6,987 nt of DNA from an uncultured Saprospiraceae bacterium (GCA_938039305.1 CALHUZ010000522.1:1-6987), one strand, 5' to 3'; shown: positions 1-6,124, numbered from the stretch's first letter. Translations and numbers: made by a program. The notes: a model not told the origin generated them from the letters alone.

Positions 1-2425
1 TATCACAATTTGCAATGCACGTTGGGTCTGCTATAATGACTGGATTCGCATCATAGATATCTTCACAAAGGGTCACACTATTGCGTACAACTATGTCATA
101 TGATCCCGAGAATAAATTATAGAAAGTACTGTCCGTGAAATAGTTAGCGCCATTGTCAATACTATACTCTAAGTTTTCCCCTTGGGCACTGATGATGATG
201 CTGCCATTAGTGAGGAGAGGACAATTATCAGGGTTTTCTGAATTCAATCCATTGATACTTGGAGGTCCGCATTCTGAGTCTTCACAGTCAGTTAAAAAGT
301 CAAAGTCATTGTCTATCCCATCTCCACATATTTCCACTGGACAGATTATATCTGGATCGTCTGGTCTCATATACATTACAATTGGATAGGACGTCTCTTC
401 GCTTGGGCGAATCCATTTGCTGATTACTGTTCTAATTGTATCTCCGGCAGCATTTATATAATTAGGATACTTAACGATTACACGATAAGAAAACTCTGGC
501 CCATCAGGAAGTCCGAAATGAACTGTAGAAGGATCCTGTGTTCCATGCCCCGTACCACCATTTACTTCTCTTAACCCTGATAATACGTTACCATCGCAGT
601 CTTCAAGAACCACGGTAGCCCCTAGTGCTGCTCGCTCTGCCCCACTTGCCATGTAAGCTGATCGATCGTCTAAAACTTTTACAAATAGATAGTCTTTATC
701 CGCTTCTGCTGTACTGGTGTTATAGAGATCGTTGATCCAAAGAAGATTGGCACTATTGTTCATAATCATATAGATGTCCAGATCACCATCATCATCTATA
801 TCTATCATAGAAGTACTCTCCCCATCTTGATTAGAATTGAAAGAGACACTTGTCTCTTGGACAAATGTCATGGGCGATCCTACATTCTTACCAAACACTG
901 GATCATTGATTTGATTGATATATAAGTAACTCTCTTTATCTCCGACTAGCAAAATATCTATATCACCATCGTTATCTAAATCACCACATGAAACTTCATC
1001 GATGTTATCAGAAGATGGAAAAGTAATCGGTATCCCTGTTGTTCCTGAAGCGCCCAAAGGCGTCCATACGCCAGGGCCATCATTTCTAAATATTTGGTTG
1101 GCGTCGTTCTCAGTCCAAAAGGCATCAAAGTCTCCGTCGTTATCAAAATCATATAAGGCTACAGCACCTTTATTGCTATTATTTGCATCAGCGATATCAC
1201 TGCCATTAGTAAATGTTCCACCAGTATTCAAAAAGAAATCATTCTCGTCTCTTTTTCTCATCAAGATGTCTACCCAACCATCGTTGTCCACATCTGTTAT
1301 GGAGCCATAGTCTCCATCAGTCGCGGATTGGTCAAGTCCAAGAACAACTCCAGTGCCTGGAGTGGCATGTGAGAATAGATTTGCAATTGGAGGATTCACC
1401 ACTGCTCTAGTTAGGTGATTGATATAGTTGTTACGAAGTATGTCTATTCCAAAATTGTGATTATCAAATACGATGTCGATGTCACCGTCACCATCAAAAT
1501 CAAAGAATCCTGCACCTTCAGTATTATGTTGACCAATGTCTACATGATCAGTTACTGTGTTTCCAACATCTATCGGAGCTGTTCCTCCCGAACCATCTCC
1601 AAATATTCCAGTTATAGGATCCTGAATATAGATCTCCATGGAAGCTGCACCATTAGCATATGGCGAACCCGTATAGGACGTGTTTCTCATAAAATCGAGG
1701 TAGCCATCATTATTGACATCAGCCCAAGCGCATGCTCTTTCTAAATCAGTACTTTGAATTTCAGGAGCTAAGGCTACTGATACATCTGTAAATGTATTGT
1801 CACCATTGTTTCGATACAATCGAGAATTCTCAGAATTGCTACTTGTGTTGACAAGAAGATCTAAATCTCCGTCATTATCGTAGTCAGCAAAAGCATGTCC
1901 TCCGTCTTTGGATTTGCCAAGATCAACGCCCCAGTCCTCTCCATCTTCATCAAAACTAAAAGCAAAAGGTGCTGCAATACTGAAATTAATAGTCATCACT
2001 TCACAGAGACCACCACCAGCAAAGAAGTTATCATTAACTGTAATAACGAGTGTATAATCCCCAGGCACCACAGTAAAAGAAGGGGAATTATAAGGAGGAA
2101 ATATTTGAAAATTATCAACATCTACAGCACCAGAAATATCGAATAATATTAGTCCTGGCGTACCTGAAATGACAGCATCGATAGTTACCGAACTCGGAAG
2201 ATCTGTTGTGAGATAGACATTGCCATCTACAAGTTCAAGGCCATTAGAAAATCTTACTTGATTAATACTACCGCACGCAAATGCAGCAGCTGGGCCTATA
2301 GGATATAGGCTTAAAATAGTCATAAATGCAATGACTATCGTATGACGTACAGGGTTACCACGAGTGATGGTTCCCTTGAGTTTGGTTTTGGTTTTCAACG
2401 AGTCAGGGTTAAAGCATTTTTTCAA
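1..2425 (-). CDS. Large secreted FG-GAP/ASPIC-UnbV repeat protein (C-terminus beyond window)
   Basis: One uninterrupted minus-strand frame of about 808 codons runs off the left edge. Domains in order, numbered from a TTG start at 2425: basic N-region, hydrophobic stretch about 29-50 ending AAAFA|C, which fits signal peptidase I (not a lipobox); a beta-rich region about 51-165; seven Asp-rich loops of the form DxDxDGDxD beginning at residues 181, 236, 309, 378, 426, 482 and 542, typical of FG-GAP/VCBS propeller blades; an ASPIC/UnbV-like domain about 590-655 with LGA (601-603), a Gly-rich GGTGHG segment and HFGL (636-639); a Cys/Asp-rich CGDGIDND...DCEDSEC motif (700-719); then a SprB-like repeat from about 740 (NGSIII, YSIDNG, F-x-NLFSGSYDIVV). 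The layout resembles CRTAC1-like surface proteins exported by type IX secretion in Bacteroidota; the expected C-terminal sorting domain would be outside the window. Start uncertain: TTG 2425 has AAGG three bases upstream, TTG 2398 is the alternative, and ATG 2323 would cut into the signal peptide. Exact function unknown; adhesion or polymer binding is inference. Confidence 0.85.
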   Translation of the reverse strand, partial: MKKCFNPDSLKTKTKLKGTITRGNPVRHTIVIAFMTILSLYPIGPAAAFACGSINQVRFSNGLELVDGNVYLTTDLPSSVTIDAVISGTPGLILFDISGAVDVDNFQIFPPYNSPSFTVVPGDYTLVITVNDNFFAGGGLCEVMTINFSIAAPFAFSFDEDGEDWGVDLGKSKDGGHAFADYDNDGDLDLLVNTSSNSENSRLYRNNGDNTFTDVSVALAPEIQSTDLERACAWADVNNDGYLDFMRNTSYTGSPYANGAASMEIYIQDPITGIFGDGSGGTAPIDVGNTVTDHVDIGQHNTEGAGFFDFDGDGDIDIVFDNHNFGIDILRNNYINHLTRAVVNPPIANLFSHATPGTGVVLGLDQSATDGDYGSITDVDNDGWVDILMRKRDENDFFLNTGGTFTNGSDIADANNSNKGAVALYDFDNDGDFDAFWTENDANQIFRNDGPGVWTPLGASGTTGIPITFPSSDNIDEVSCGDLDNDGDIDILLVGDKESYLYINQINDPVFGKNVGSPMTFVQETSVSFNSNQDGESTSMIDIDDDGDLDIYMIMNNSANLLWINDLYNTSTAEADKDYLFVKVLDDRSAYMASGAERAALGATVVLEDCDGNVLSGLREVNGGTGHGTQDPSTVHFGLPDGPEFSYRVIVKYPNYINAAGDTIRTVISKWIRPSEETSYPIVMYMRPDDPDIICPVEICGDGIDNDFDFLTDCEDSECGPPSINGLNSENPDNCPLLTNGSIIISAQGENLEYSIDNGANYFTDSTFYNLFSGSYDIVVRNSVTLCEDIYDANPVIIADPTCIANCD
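776..1885 (-). repeat. Seven Asp-rich FG-GAP/VCBS calcium-loop repeats within the secreted protein
   Basis: Seven nine-residue loops, such as DYDNDGDLD, DFDGDGDID and DIDDDGDLD, start at bases 1885, 1720, 1501, 1294, 1150, 982 and 802 on the minus strand. Spacing is 55, 73, 69, 48, 56 and 60 residues. Such loops bind Ca2+ in integrin-alpha-like propellers, and seven copies fit one complete seven-bladed propeller. Loop 2 (DVNNDGYLD) and loop 4 (DVDNDGWVD) carry an aromatic residue where the others have Asp, so their metal binding may be weaker. Repeats are diverged at DNA level, so this is an old protein-level repeat rather than a recent tandem duplication. Confidence 0.85.
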
Positions 2426-2450
2426 ATACCTTAACTATAAGACCATATTA

Positions 2451-2466
2451 TAGGGCGAGCGCCCTA
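2451..2466. repeat. 16-base inverted repeat upstream of the secreted-protein gene
   Basis: TAGGGC-GAGC-GCCCTA is a perfect six-pair stem with a four-base loop, GC-rich in an AT-rich surround. It lies about 26 bases before the TTG at 2425. No T tract follows on either strand, so it is not a typical intrinsic terminator; an operator or a 5' leader hairpin is possible. Function is inference. Confidence 0.4.
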
Positions 2467-2524
2467 CGCGAAAACGAATAATTTTATTCAGAAAGAAGAA
2501 CCCAAGGGTTTTCCTTAGATGTGT

Positions 2525-2545
2525 AAAAGTCGACTTTGAGTCAAC
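2525..2545 (-). terminator. Probable intrinsic terminator of the LOG-family gene
   Basis: On the minus strand GTTGACT-CAA-AGTCGAC forms a seven-pair stem (one G-U) with a three-base loop, followed directly by TTTT. It begins 22 bases after the TAA stop of the LOG-family gene, where a rho-independent terminator would be expected. A neighbouring stem at 2545-2561 shares one base with it. The T tract is short, so efficiency may be modest. Confidence 0.5.
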
Positions 2546-2566
2546 CTTAAGCTGATTAAGGAAGGA

Positions 2567-3274
2567 TTAGATAAGCGTATAATTAGGCTCCAATTCTCCT
2601 TTATGTCCTTCTCCTTGATAGAAATCATTGATGATCTTCACAACCTCGTCCATGTCATCAGTGATCGGGATAAGATCTAAGTCTTCTGGACTGATGTTCC
2701 CATGTTCTTCAAGCATGACCTTGGTAATCCACTCTTTCATTCCAGACCAAAATTCAGATCCAAAAAGGATCACTGGAACCGGAGATATCTTTGTTGTCTG
2801 TATCAAAGTCAACACTTCGAACAATTCATCCAGGGTTCCAAATCCACCAGGCATCGCGATGAATGCCTGAGCGTACTTTACAAACATTACTTTTCTAATG
2901 AAAAAGTAACGGTGGAATATATTCTTATCTGGATCAATGTAAGGATTAGAGTTTTGCTCAAATGGCAACTCTATATTTAGTCCAACTGAGATACCGTTTG
3001 CTTCTTTAGCACCTTTGTTACCAGCTTCCATGATACCAGGACCTCCACCAGTTATGACACCATAGCCTTCGTCACAAAGCCTAGCCGCCATCTGTGTAGC
3101 AAGTTCATAATATTTTGTTCCAGGCTTAGTCCTGGCGGATCCAAAAATAGAAACACAAGGATCTATTTTGTTCATTTTTTCAAAGCCTTCTACAAACTCT
3201 GAAATCACTTTGAACATCGTCCAAGAGTTCTCAGCATTCAATTGGTGCCACTCTTTCTGTTGTCGCTTCGTCAT
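2567..3274 (-). CDS. LOG-family (TIGR00730-type) Rossmann-fold nucleotide phosphoribohydrolase-like protein
   Basis: The 235-residue product is a full-length member of the LOG family, often mislabelled lysine decarboxylase. Characterised members cleave cytokinin or purine nucleoside 5'-monophosphates to free base and ribose 5-phosphate. Visible motifs: VSIFGSAR at 41-48 (first Rossmann strand and loop), GGGPGIMEAGNKGA at 76-89 (phosphate-binding loop), RK at 127-128, and the signature PGGFGTLDE at 142-150 with its catalytic-type Glu150. The N-terminal 38 residues (NAENSW...FVEGFEKM) and the GLNIELPFEQ segment (98-107) match the longer form common in Bacteroidota as I remember it. The cytoplasm is expected, since no signal peptide or membrane segment is seen. 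ATG start at 3274 has an AT-rich leader without a clear Shine-Dalgarno. It lies 76 bases downstream of the response-regulator gene with no strong terminator between, so co-transcription is plausible. The true substrate cannot be read from sequence; cytokinin production should not be assumed. Confidence 0.93.
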   Translation of the reverse strand: MTKRQQKEWHQLNAENSWTMFKVISEFVEGFEKMNKIDPCVSIFGSARTKPGTKYYELATQMAARLCDEGYGVITGGGPGIMEAGNKGAKEANGISVGLNIELPFEQNSNPYIDPDKNIFHRYFFIRKVMFVKYAQAFIAMPGGFGTLDELFEVLTLIQTTKISPVPVILFGSEFWSGMKEWITKVMLEEHGNISPEDLDLIPITDDMDEVVKIINDFYQGEGHKGELEPNYTLI

Positions 3275-3336
3275 TAAATTCTAAATTAGTAAGTATCGGT
3301 AAGGCAGTGAATTACAAAATATTGAATAAAAGAGGA

Positions 3337-3352
3337 AATTGAAATATCAATT
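3337..3352. repeat. AT-rich hairpin at the end of the response-regulator gene
   Basis: AATTGA-AATA-TCAATT is a perfect six-pair stem with a four-base loop overlapping the TAA stop. On the minus strand it is followed by a pyrimidine-rich stretch (TCCTCTTTTATT) but no clean T tract. The stem is weak (one G-C pair), so it may at most attenuate read-through into the LOG-family gene. The rest of the 76-base gap is AT-rich with no recognisable signal. Confidence 0.25.
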
Positions 3353-4628
3353 ATGCAAAGCTATGCTCTCGCGTCTTGTATATCTCAGCAATGTACTCTT
3401 GAAGCTGCTCAAGTGTATCGAACTTGTCAAGGATCCTATCTAACCCAGTAACTGGGGCTTGTGCTCCTGACACATAGTTTTTTACATCCTTAAGTGAAAC
3501 CTTGTCTTGTGAAAGTATAATCAGTCGCTCGACAACATTTCTAAGTTCTCGGATATTTCCAGACCAATTAGGCTTTTGCAATTCTTTAATGGCCTTAGTT
3601 TCAAACTCCTTTACAGGTACATTATACTCTCCACAGATCTGTTCATTAAAATGATGAACCAACTGAGGGATATCTTGCTTCCGTTCTCTTAGACTTGGAA
3701 CATGAACTATTATAACCGCCAGTCTATGATATAAATCTTCTCTGAAGTGACCTTTCGCTATTTGCTTACGCAAATCTTTATTGGTAGCGGCAATGATTCT
3801 TACATTGACAGAAATCTCTTTTTCACCTCCTACGCGAGTTATTCTATTCTCTTGAAGTGCTCTAAGCACTTTCGCTTGAGCGGACAATGACATGTCTCCT
3901 ATCTCATCAAGAAACAAAGTCCCTTCATGAGCTAACTCAAACTTTCCAGCTCTACTCTTATGTGCTGATGTAAAAGAGCCTTTCTCATGACCAAACAATT
4001 CGCTTTCTATGAGTTCAGCTGGTATGGCTGCACAATTCACTTCTATGAGTGGCTGTTCGTTTCGTCCACTTAACTGGTGAATCTTTCTCGCGACAAGTTC
4101 TTTTCCTGTTCCATTTTCGCCATGTATCATGACTCTTGCCTCAGTAGGTGCTATCACCTCGATAGTTGATTTGATCTCTTGCATGATGCTTGAGTCACCT
4201 ACTATCTGGACTTCCTTAGTTTTCTTATAGATCTTTTTGATCAGAACCTTCTTATCAGTGATCAAAGAACTTTTATCCATCGCATTGCGGATAGTGATCA
4301 AAAGTCTGTTCAAATCTGGTGGCTTCTGGATAAAGTCAAAAGCTCCATTCTTTACTGCCTCAACTGCTGTATCTATATTTCCATGCCCTGAAATCATAAC
4401 TACAGGAAGATCTGGCTGAATCGCTTGGATCTTCTCCATGACGTCCATACCATCCATCTTCGGCATCTTAATATCAAGGATAATGACGTCGTAGGCATTC
4501 TGCTTCACGCGAACCATACAATCAAGACCATCAACGGCTTCTTCAACCTTGTACTTCTCGAATTCAAGAATATCGCGAAGCGTCTGTCTTATTCCTTTAT
4601 CGTCATCTACAACCAGTATTTTCGGCAT
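3351..4628 (-). CDS. Sigma-54-type (NtrC-family) response regulator lacking a C-terminal HTH
   Basis: The 425-residue product has a receiver domain (about 1-120) with acidic pocket D8-D10, phospho-acceptor D52 in ILDIKMPKMDG, S80 and K102, so it should accept phosphate from a histidine kinase not present in this window. The AAA+ sigma-54 activator domain (about 140-370) shows Walker A GENGTGK (170-176), Walker B LFLDE (D241, E242), sensor I AATN (280-283), arginine fingers R296 and R302, and WSGNIREL (355-362). Two oddities: the GAFTGA loop that contacts sigma-54 reads GSFTSA (217-222), and the protein stops after a linker (RILDKFDTLEQLQEYIAEIY, 398-417) without the Fis-type helix-turn-helix that normally follows. 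The 76-base gap downstream is too short to encode the missing domain, so a simple frameshift does not explain it. Helicobacter FlgR is a known HTH-less activator of this class. ATG 4628 follows a TAGGA-like sequence by about two bases. A sigma-54 promoter lies directly upstream, suggesting autoregulation or control by a second activator. Confidence 0.93.
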   Translation of the reverse strand: MPKILVVDDDKGIRQTLRDILEFEKYKVEEAVDGLDCMVRVKQNAYDVIILDIKMPKMDGMDVMEKIQAIQPDLPVVMISGHGNIDTAVEAVKNGAFDFIQKPPDLNRLLITIRNAMDKSSLITDKKVLIKKIYKKTKEVQIVGDSSIMQEIKSTIEVIAPTEARVMIHGENGTGKELVARKIHQLSGRNEQPLIEVNCAAIPAELIESELFGHEKGSFTSAHKSRAGKFELAHEGTLFLDEIGDMSLSAQAKVLRALQENRITRVGGEKEISVNVRIIAATNKDLRKQIAKGHFREDLYHRLAVIIVHVPSLRERKQDIPQLVHHFNEQICGEYNVPVKEFETKAIKELQKPNWSGNIRELRNVVERLIILSQDKVSLKDVKNYVSGAQAPVTGLDRILDKFDTLEQLQEYIAEIYKTREHSFA

Positions 4629-4652
4629 ATCCTAAGTCTTATTGTTTTCTTA

Positions 4653-4670
4653 TTGCAAATAAAGTGCCAA
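4653..4670 (-). promoter_or_regulatory. Sigma-54 (-24/-12) promoter of the response-regulator gene
   Basis: The minus strand reads TTGGCAC-TTTAT-TTGCAA. The invariant GG (4668-4667) and GC (4656-4655) are separated by exactly ten bases, and the flanks match the known consensus TGGCAC-N5-TTGCA. With C of the GC pair at -12, transcription would start near 4643, giving a leader of about 15 bases before ATG 4628. Its position directly in front of a sigma-54 activator gene supports it. Confidence 0.75.
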
Positions 4671-4671
4671 T

Positions 4672-4693
4672 ATATTACGAATTTTCGTAATAT
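4672..4693. promoter_or_regulatory. 22-base perfect inverted repeat next to the sigma-54 promoter
   Basis: ATATTACGAA-TT-TTCGTAATAT has ten-base arms that are exact reverse complements around a two-base centre. It ends three bases upstream of the promoter's TTGGCAC. The two-base centre and lack of a T tract argue against a terminator; the symmetry fits a site for a dimeric DNA-binding protein. The location, abutting -24 rather than about 100 bases upstream, suits a repressor or a very proximal activator site. The bound factor is unknown. Confidence 0.5.
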
Positions 4694-4720
4694 GTAAACA
4701 ATTGACTATCATTTTATTGA

Positions 4721-4879
4721 GAAAAAGCCCAGTGGAGTTCCAAAGAATGGAAGAATACCATAGAAAATAAAATACCTGAAAGGTCAAAATTAGAGCTGCA
4801 ACATGCTAAAGAAGATCAGTTAAGAGCAAGTACTCAGGCGCTTGTTGGCCAAGTTGTAGCATTTTTCATAGACACCTAA
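4721..4879 (+). other. Start-less 52-codon plus-strand frame, possible gene remnant
   Basis: The 240-odd bases between the palindrome and the end of the M20 gene contain no convincing gene. The only long open stretch is on the plus strand, from just after a TGA at 4718 to TAA at 4877. It has no ATG, GTG or TTG start and another in-frame TGA at 4703, so it cannot be expressed as a normal gene. Its conceptual product is Lys/Glu/Gln-rich and helix-like (for example SKLELQHAKEDQL) and ends in VVAFFIDT. It may be the decayed 3' end of a gene, the only plus-strand coding trace here, or chance. I recognise no family. Confidence 0.2.
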
Positions 4880-4914
4880 ACACAGTTAGGGTATCTATTT
4901 CATCTAATAACATG

Positions 4915-4939
4915 AAAAAAAACATGAGTGTGATCACAC
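4915..4939 (-). terminator. Palindrome plus T8 tract at the end of the M20 gene
   Basis: GTGTGATCACAC (4928-4939) is a perfect 12-base palindrome that contains the TGA stop of the M20 gene. Five bases further on the minus strand is an uninterrupted run of eight T (4922-4915). The hairpin is short (four pairs around GATC), so this is a weak-looking but well-placed intrinsic terminator separating the M20 unit from the sigma-54 promoter. Confidence 0.45.
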
Positions 4940-6124
4940 CAGAGTATCGAGTTGCTGTGTGAGACTATAAGCCGTATAAGCCATCAACCCTGCTCCTATC
5001 TCAAGTGCTTTATGATCGATGTCAAATGTAGGTGTATGGACAGCACTGCGATTGTCACCATTCAGAGAAGAAGTCCCCAAGCGATAAAAACATGCTGGCA
5101 CTTTGTGACTGTAGAAAGAGAAGTCTTCGGCAGTCATCCGTGGGTCCAACTCTATCAAATCTTTTCCAGTTATAAACCCATCCATCTTCGCTCTAACTAT
5201 AGAAGTGAGATTAGGATTATTATATAATGCAGGATATCCTCTTCTGATTTCTAAGTCAACCGTGGCGCCATGAGCTTCACATATGCCCTCAGTTATCTTA
5301 TGTATGTGTTTATGCGCTTCTGTTCTCCACTCCTCGTCGTACGTCCGAAATGTACCCTCCATGAATACTCTTTCTGGGATAACATTAGTAGCTCCACCGT
5401 CTGAGTTAATCTTACCTATGCTTAAAACAGAAGGAGTGCCTGGATTAGCTTTTCTGCTGATGACTGATTGTAGGCTTTGTATGATCTCAGCACTTATCAG
5501 TATAGGATCTATCACTTTCTCTGGCATGGCTGCATGCCCTCCAGATCCATTGACAGTCATGTATATCTCATCACATGATGCCATGAAATATCCAGCCCTA
5601 TACCCTATCTGACCTACCGGAAGATCTGGATGAACATGTTGCCCTATTATGGCTACCACATCTTCAAGCACCCCATCTTTAATCATCAGCGATGCCCCTC
5701 CAGGTAGTTTTTCTTCACCCGGTTGAAAGATGAGTCTGACTCTACAGGACAGTTCTGATTCTAATTCTTTTAAGATATAAGCAGCTCCTAATAGACAAGA
5801 AGTATGGACATCATGACCACAAGCGTGCATGACTCCGTTATTCTGTGATTTATATGCATGACTAGCTTCTTCAGTGATCGGTAGTGCGTCTATATCCGCT
5901 CGCAGCGCTACAACTTGATCGCCTGAGCCCAACTCAGCTGTCAGTCCCGTTCCACCTCCAATATTATTTTTATAAGGGATACCTATTTTATCAAGTACCT
6001 CTGTGATGTACAGGTTAGTTTGAGTTTCCTCAAATGATAATTCGGGATTCCTATGTAAGTGCTCTCGATGCTCTTTAACTTGAGGAAAATACTTAGCAGC
6101 TAATGTCTTAATATGATCTTTCAT
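4934..6124 (-). CDS. M20-family metal-dependent amidohydrolase/carboxypeptidase
   Basis: The 396-residue product is a full-length M20D-type enzyme of the N-acyl-amino-acid/hippurate hydrolase group, which hydrolyses the amide bond of N-acylated amino acids using a two-metal centre. Visible, numbered from ATG 6124: HLHRNPELSFEE near the N-terminus, RADIDALP (75-82, conserved Asp78), HACGHDVHT (100-108, ligands C102 and H104), PGEE (135-138, catalytic and metal Glu), GQHVHPDLPVG (161-171), lid-domain SGGHAAMPE (194-202), TAEDFSFY (331-338) and AVHTPTFDID (361-370, ligand H363). No signal peptide is visible, so a cytoplasmic location is expected. ATG 6124 fits the family's usual N-terminus; an in-frame TTG at 6130 would add two residues. 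The start overlaps the end of the upstream glycosyltransferase gene by 17 bases in another frame, implying one transcript and translational coupling. Substrate unknown. All active-site residues seem intact. Confidence 0.95.
   Translation of the reverse strand: MKDHIKTLAAKYFPQVKEHREHLHRNPELSFEETQTNLYITEVLDKIGIPYKNNIGGGTGLTAELGSGDQVVALRADIDALPITEEASHAYKSQNNGVMHACGHDVHTSCLLGAAYILKELESELSCRVRLIFQPGEEKLPGGASLMIKDGVLEDVVAIIGQHVHPDLPVGQIGYRAGYFMASCDEIYMTVNGSGGHAAMPEKVIDPILISAEIIQSLQSVISRKANPGTPSVLSIGKINSDGGATNVIPERVFMEGTFRTYDEEWRTEAHKHIHKITEGICEAHGATVDLEIRRGYPALYNNPNLTSIVRAKMDGFITGKDLIELDPRMTAEDFSFYSHKVPACFYRLGTSSLNGDNRSAVHTPTFDIDHKALEIGAGLMAYTAYSLTQQLDTLV

Larger units (their letters stand above)
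2426..2566. other. Hairpin-rich gap between LOG gene and secreted-protein gene
   Basis: No coding frame is supported here. Four short inverted repeats lie in a row: 2545-2561 (CCTTAA/TTAAGG, 5-base loop), 2529-2545 (terminator candidate, listed separately), 2501-2518 (about six pairs with one G-U, loop AAAAC on the minus strand) and 2451-2466 (TAGGGC/GCCCTA with a GAGC loop). A TATAAT hexamer on the minus strand at 2452-2447 overlaps the last hairpin and could be part of a promoter for the secreted protein, but no good upstream element accompanies it and the Bacteroidota consensus TAnnTTTG is absent. Confidence 0.4.

Noticed and set aside
153..389. 78-codon plus-strand open frame at the left end
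   Set aside because: It is antisense to the Cys/Asp-rich and SprB-like part of the secreted protein, which is the better-supported reading.
1002..2146. Several plus-strand open frames of 65-109 codons antisense to the secreted-protein gene
   Set aside because: They lie opposite a continuous minus-strand frame with seven clear FG-GAP loops and an ASPIC/UnbV domain; their translations are low-complexity and match nothing.
2447..2452. TATAAT hexamer as a promoter -10 box for the secreted-protein gene
   Set aside because: No suitable -35 element is at the right distance, and Bacteroidota promoters use a different -7 motif; it may be chance in AT-rich DNA.
2628..2980. Plus-strand frames of 80 and 92 codons inside the LOG-family gene
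   Set aside because: They are antisense to conserved LOG motifs, including PGGFGTLDE, and have no recognisable domain.
2567..3274. Annotation of the LOG-family gene as lysine decarboxylase
   Set aside because: The PGGxGTxxE signature belongs to the LOG phosphoribohydrolase family; the decarboxylase name is a historical mislabel and no PLP-enzyme motif is present.
3275..3350. Frameshift hiding the missing helix-turn-helix of the response regulator
   Set aside because: The gap is only 76 bases and AT-rich; none of its frames gives a Fis-like helix-turn-helix, and the next gene has its own well-formed N-terminus.
4672..4693. Reading the long inverted repeat as an intrinsic terminator
   Set aside because: The two-base centre is too small for an RNA loop without losing pairs, the stem is AT-rich, and no T tract follows on either strand.
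4425..4697. 90-codon plus-strand frame crossing the regulator start and its promoter
   Set aside because: It is antisense to the receiver domain and runs through the sigma-54 promoter and palindrome; no ribosome binding site or family resemblance was seen.
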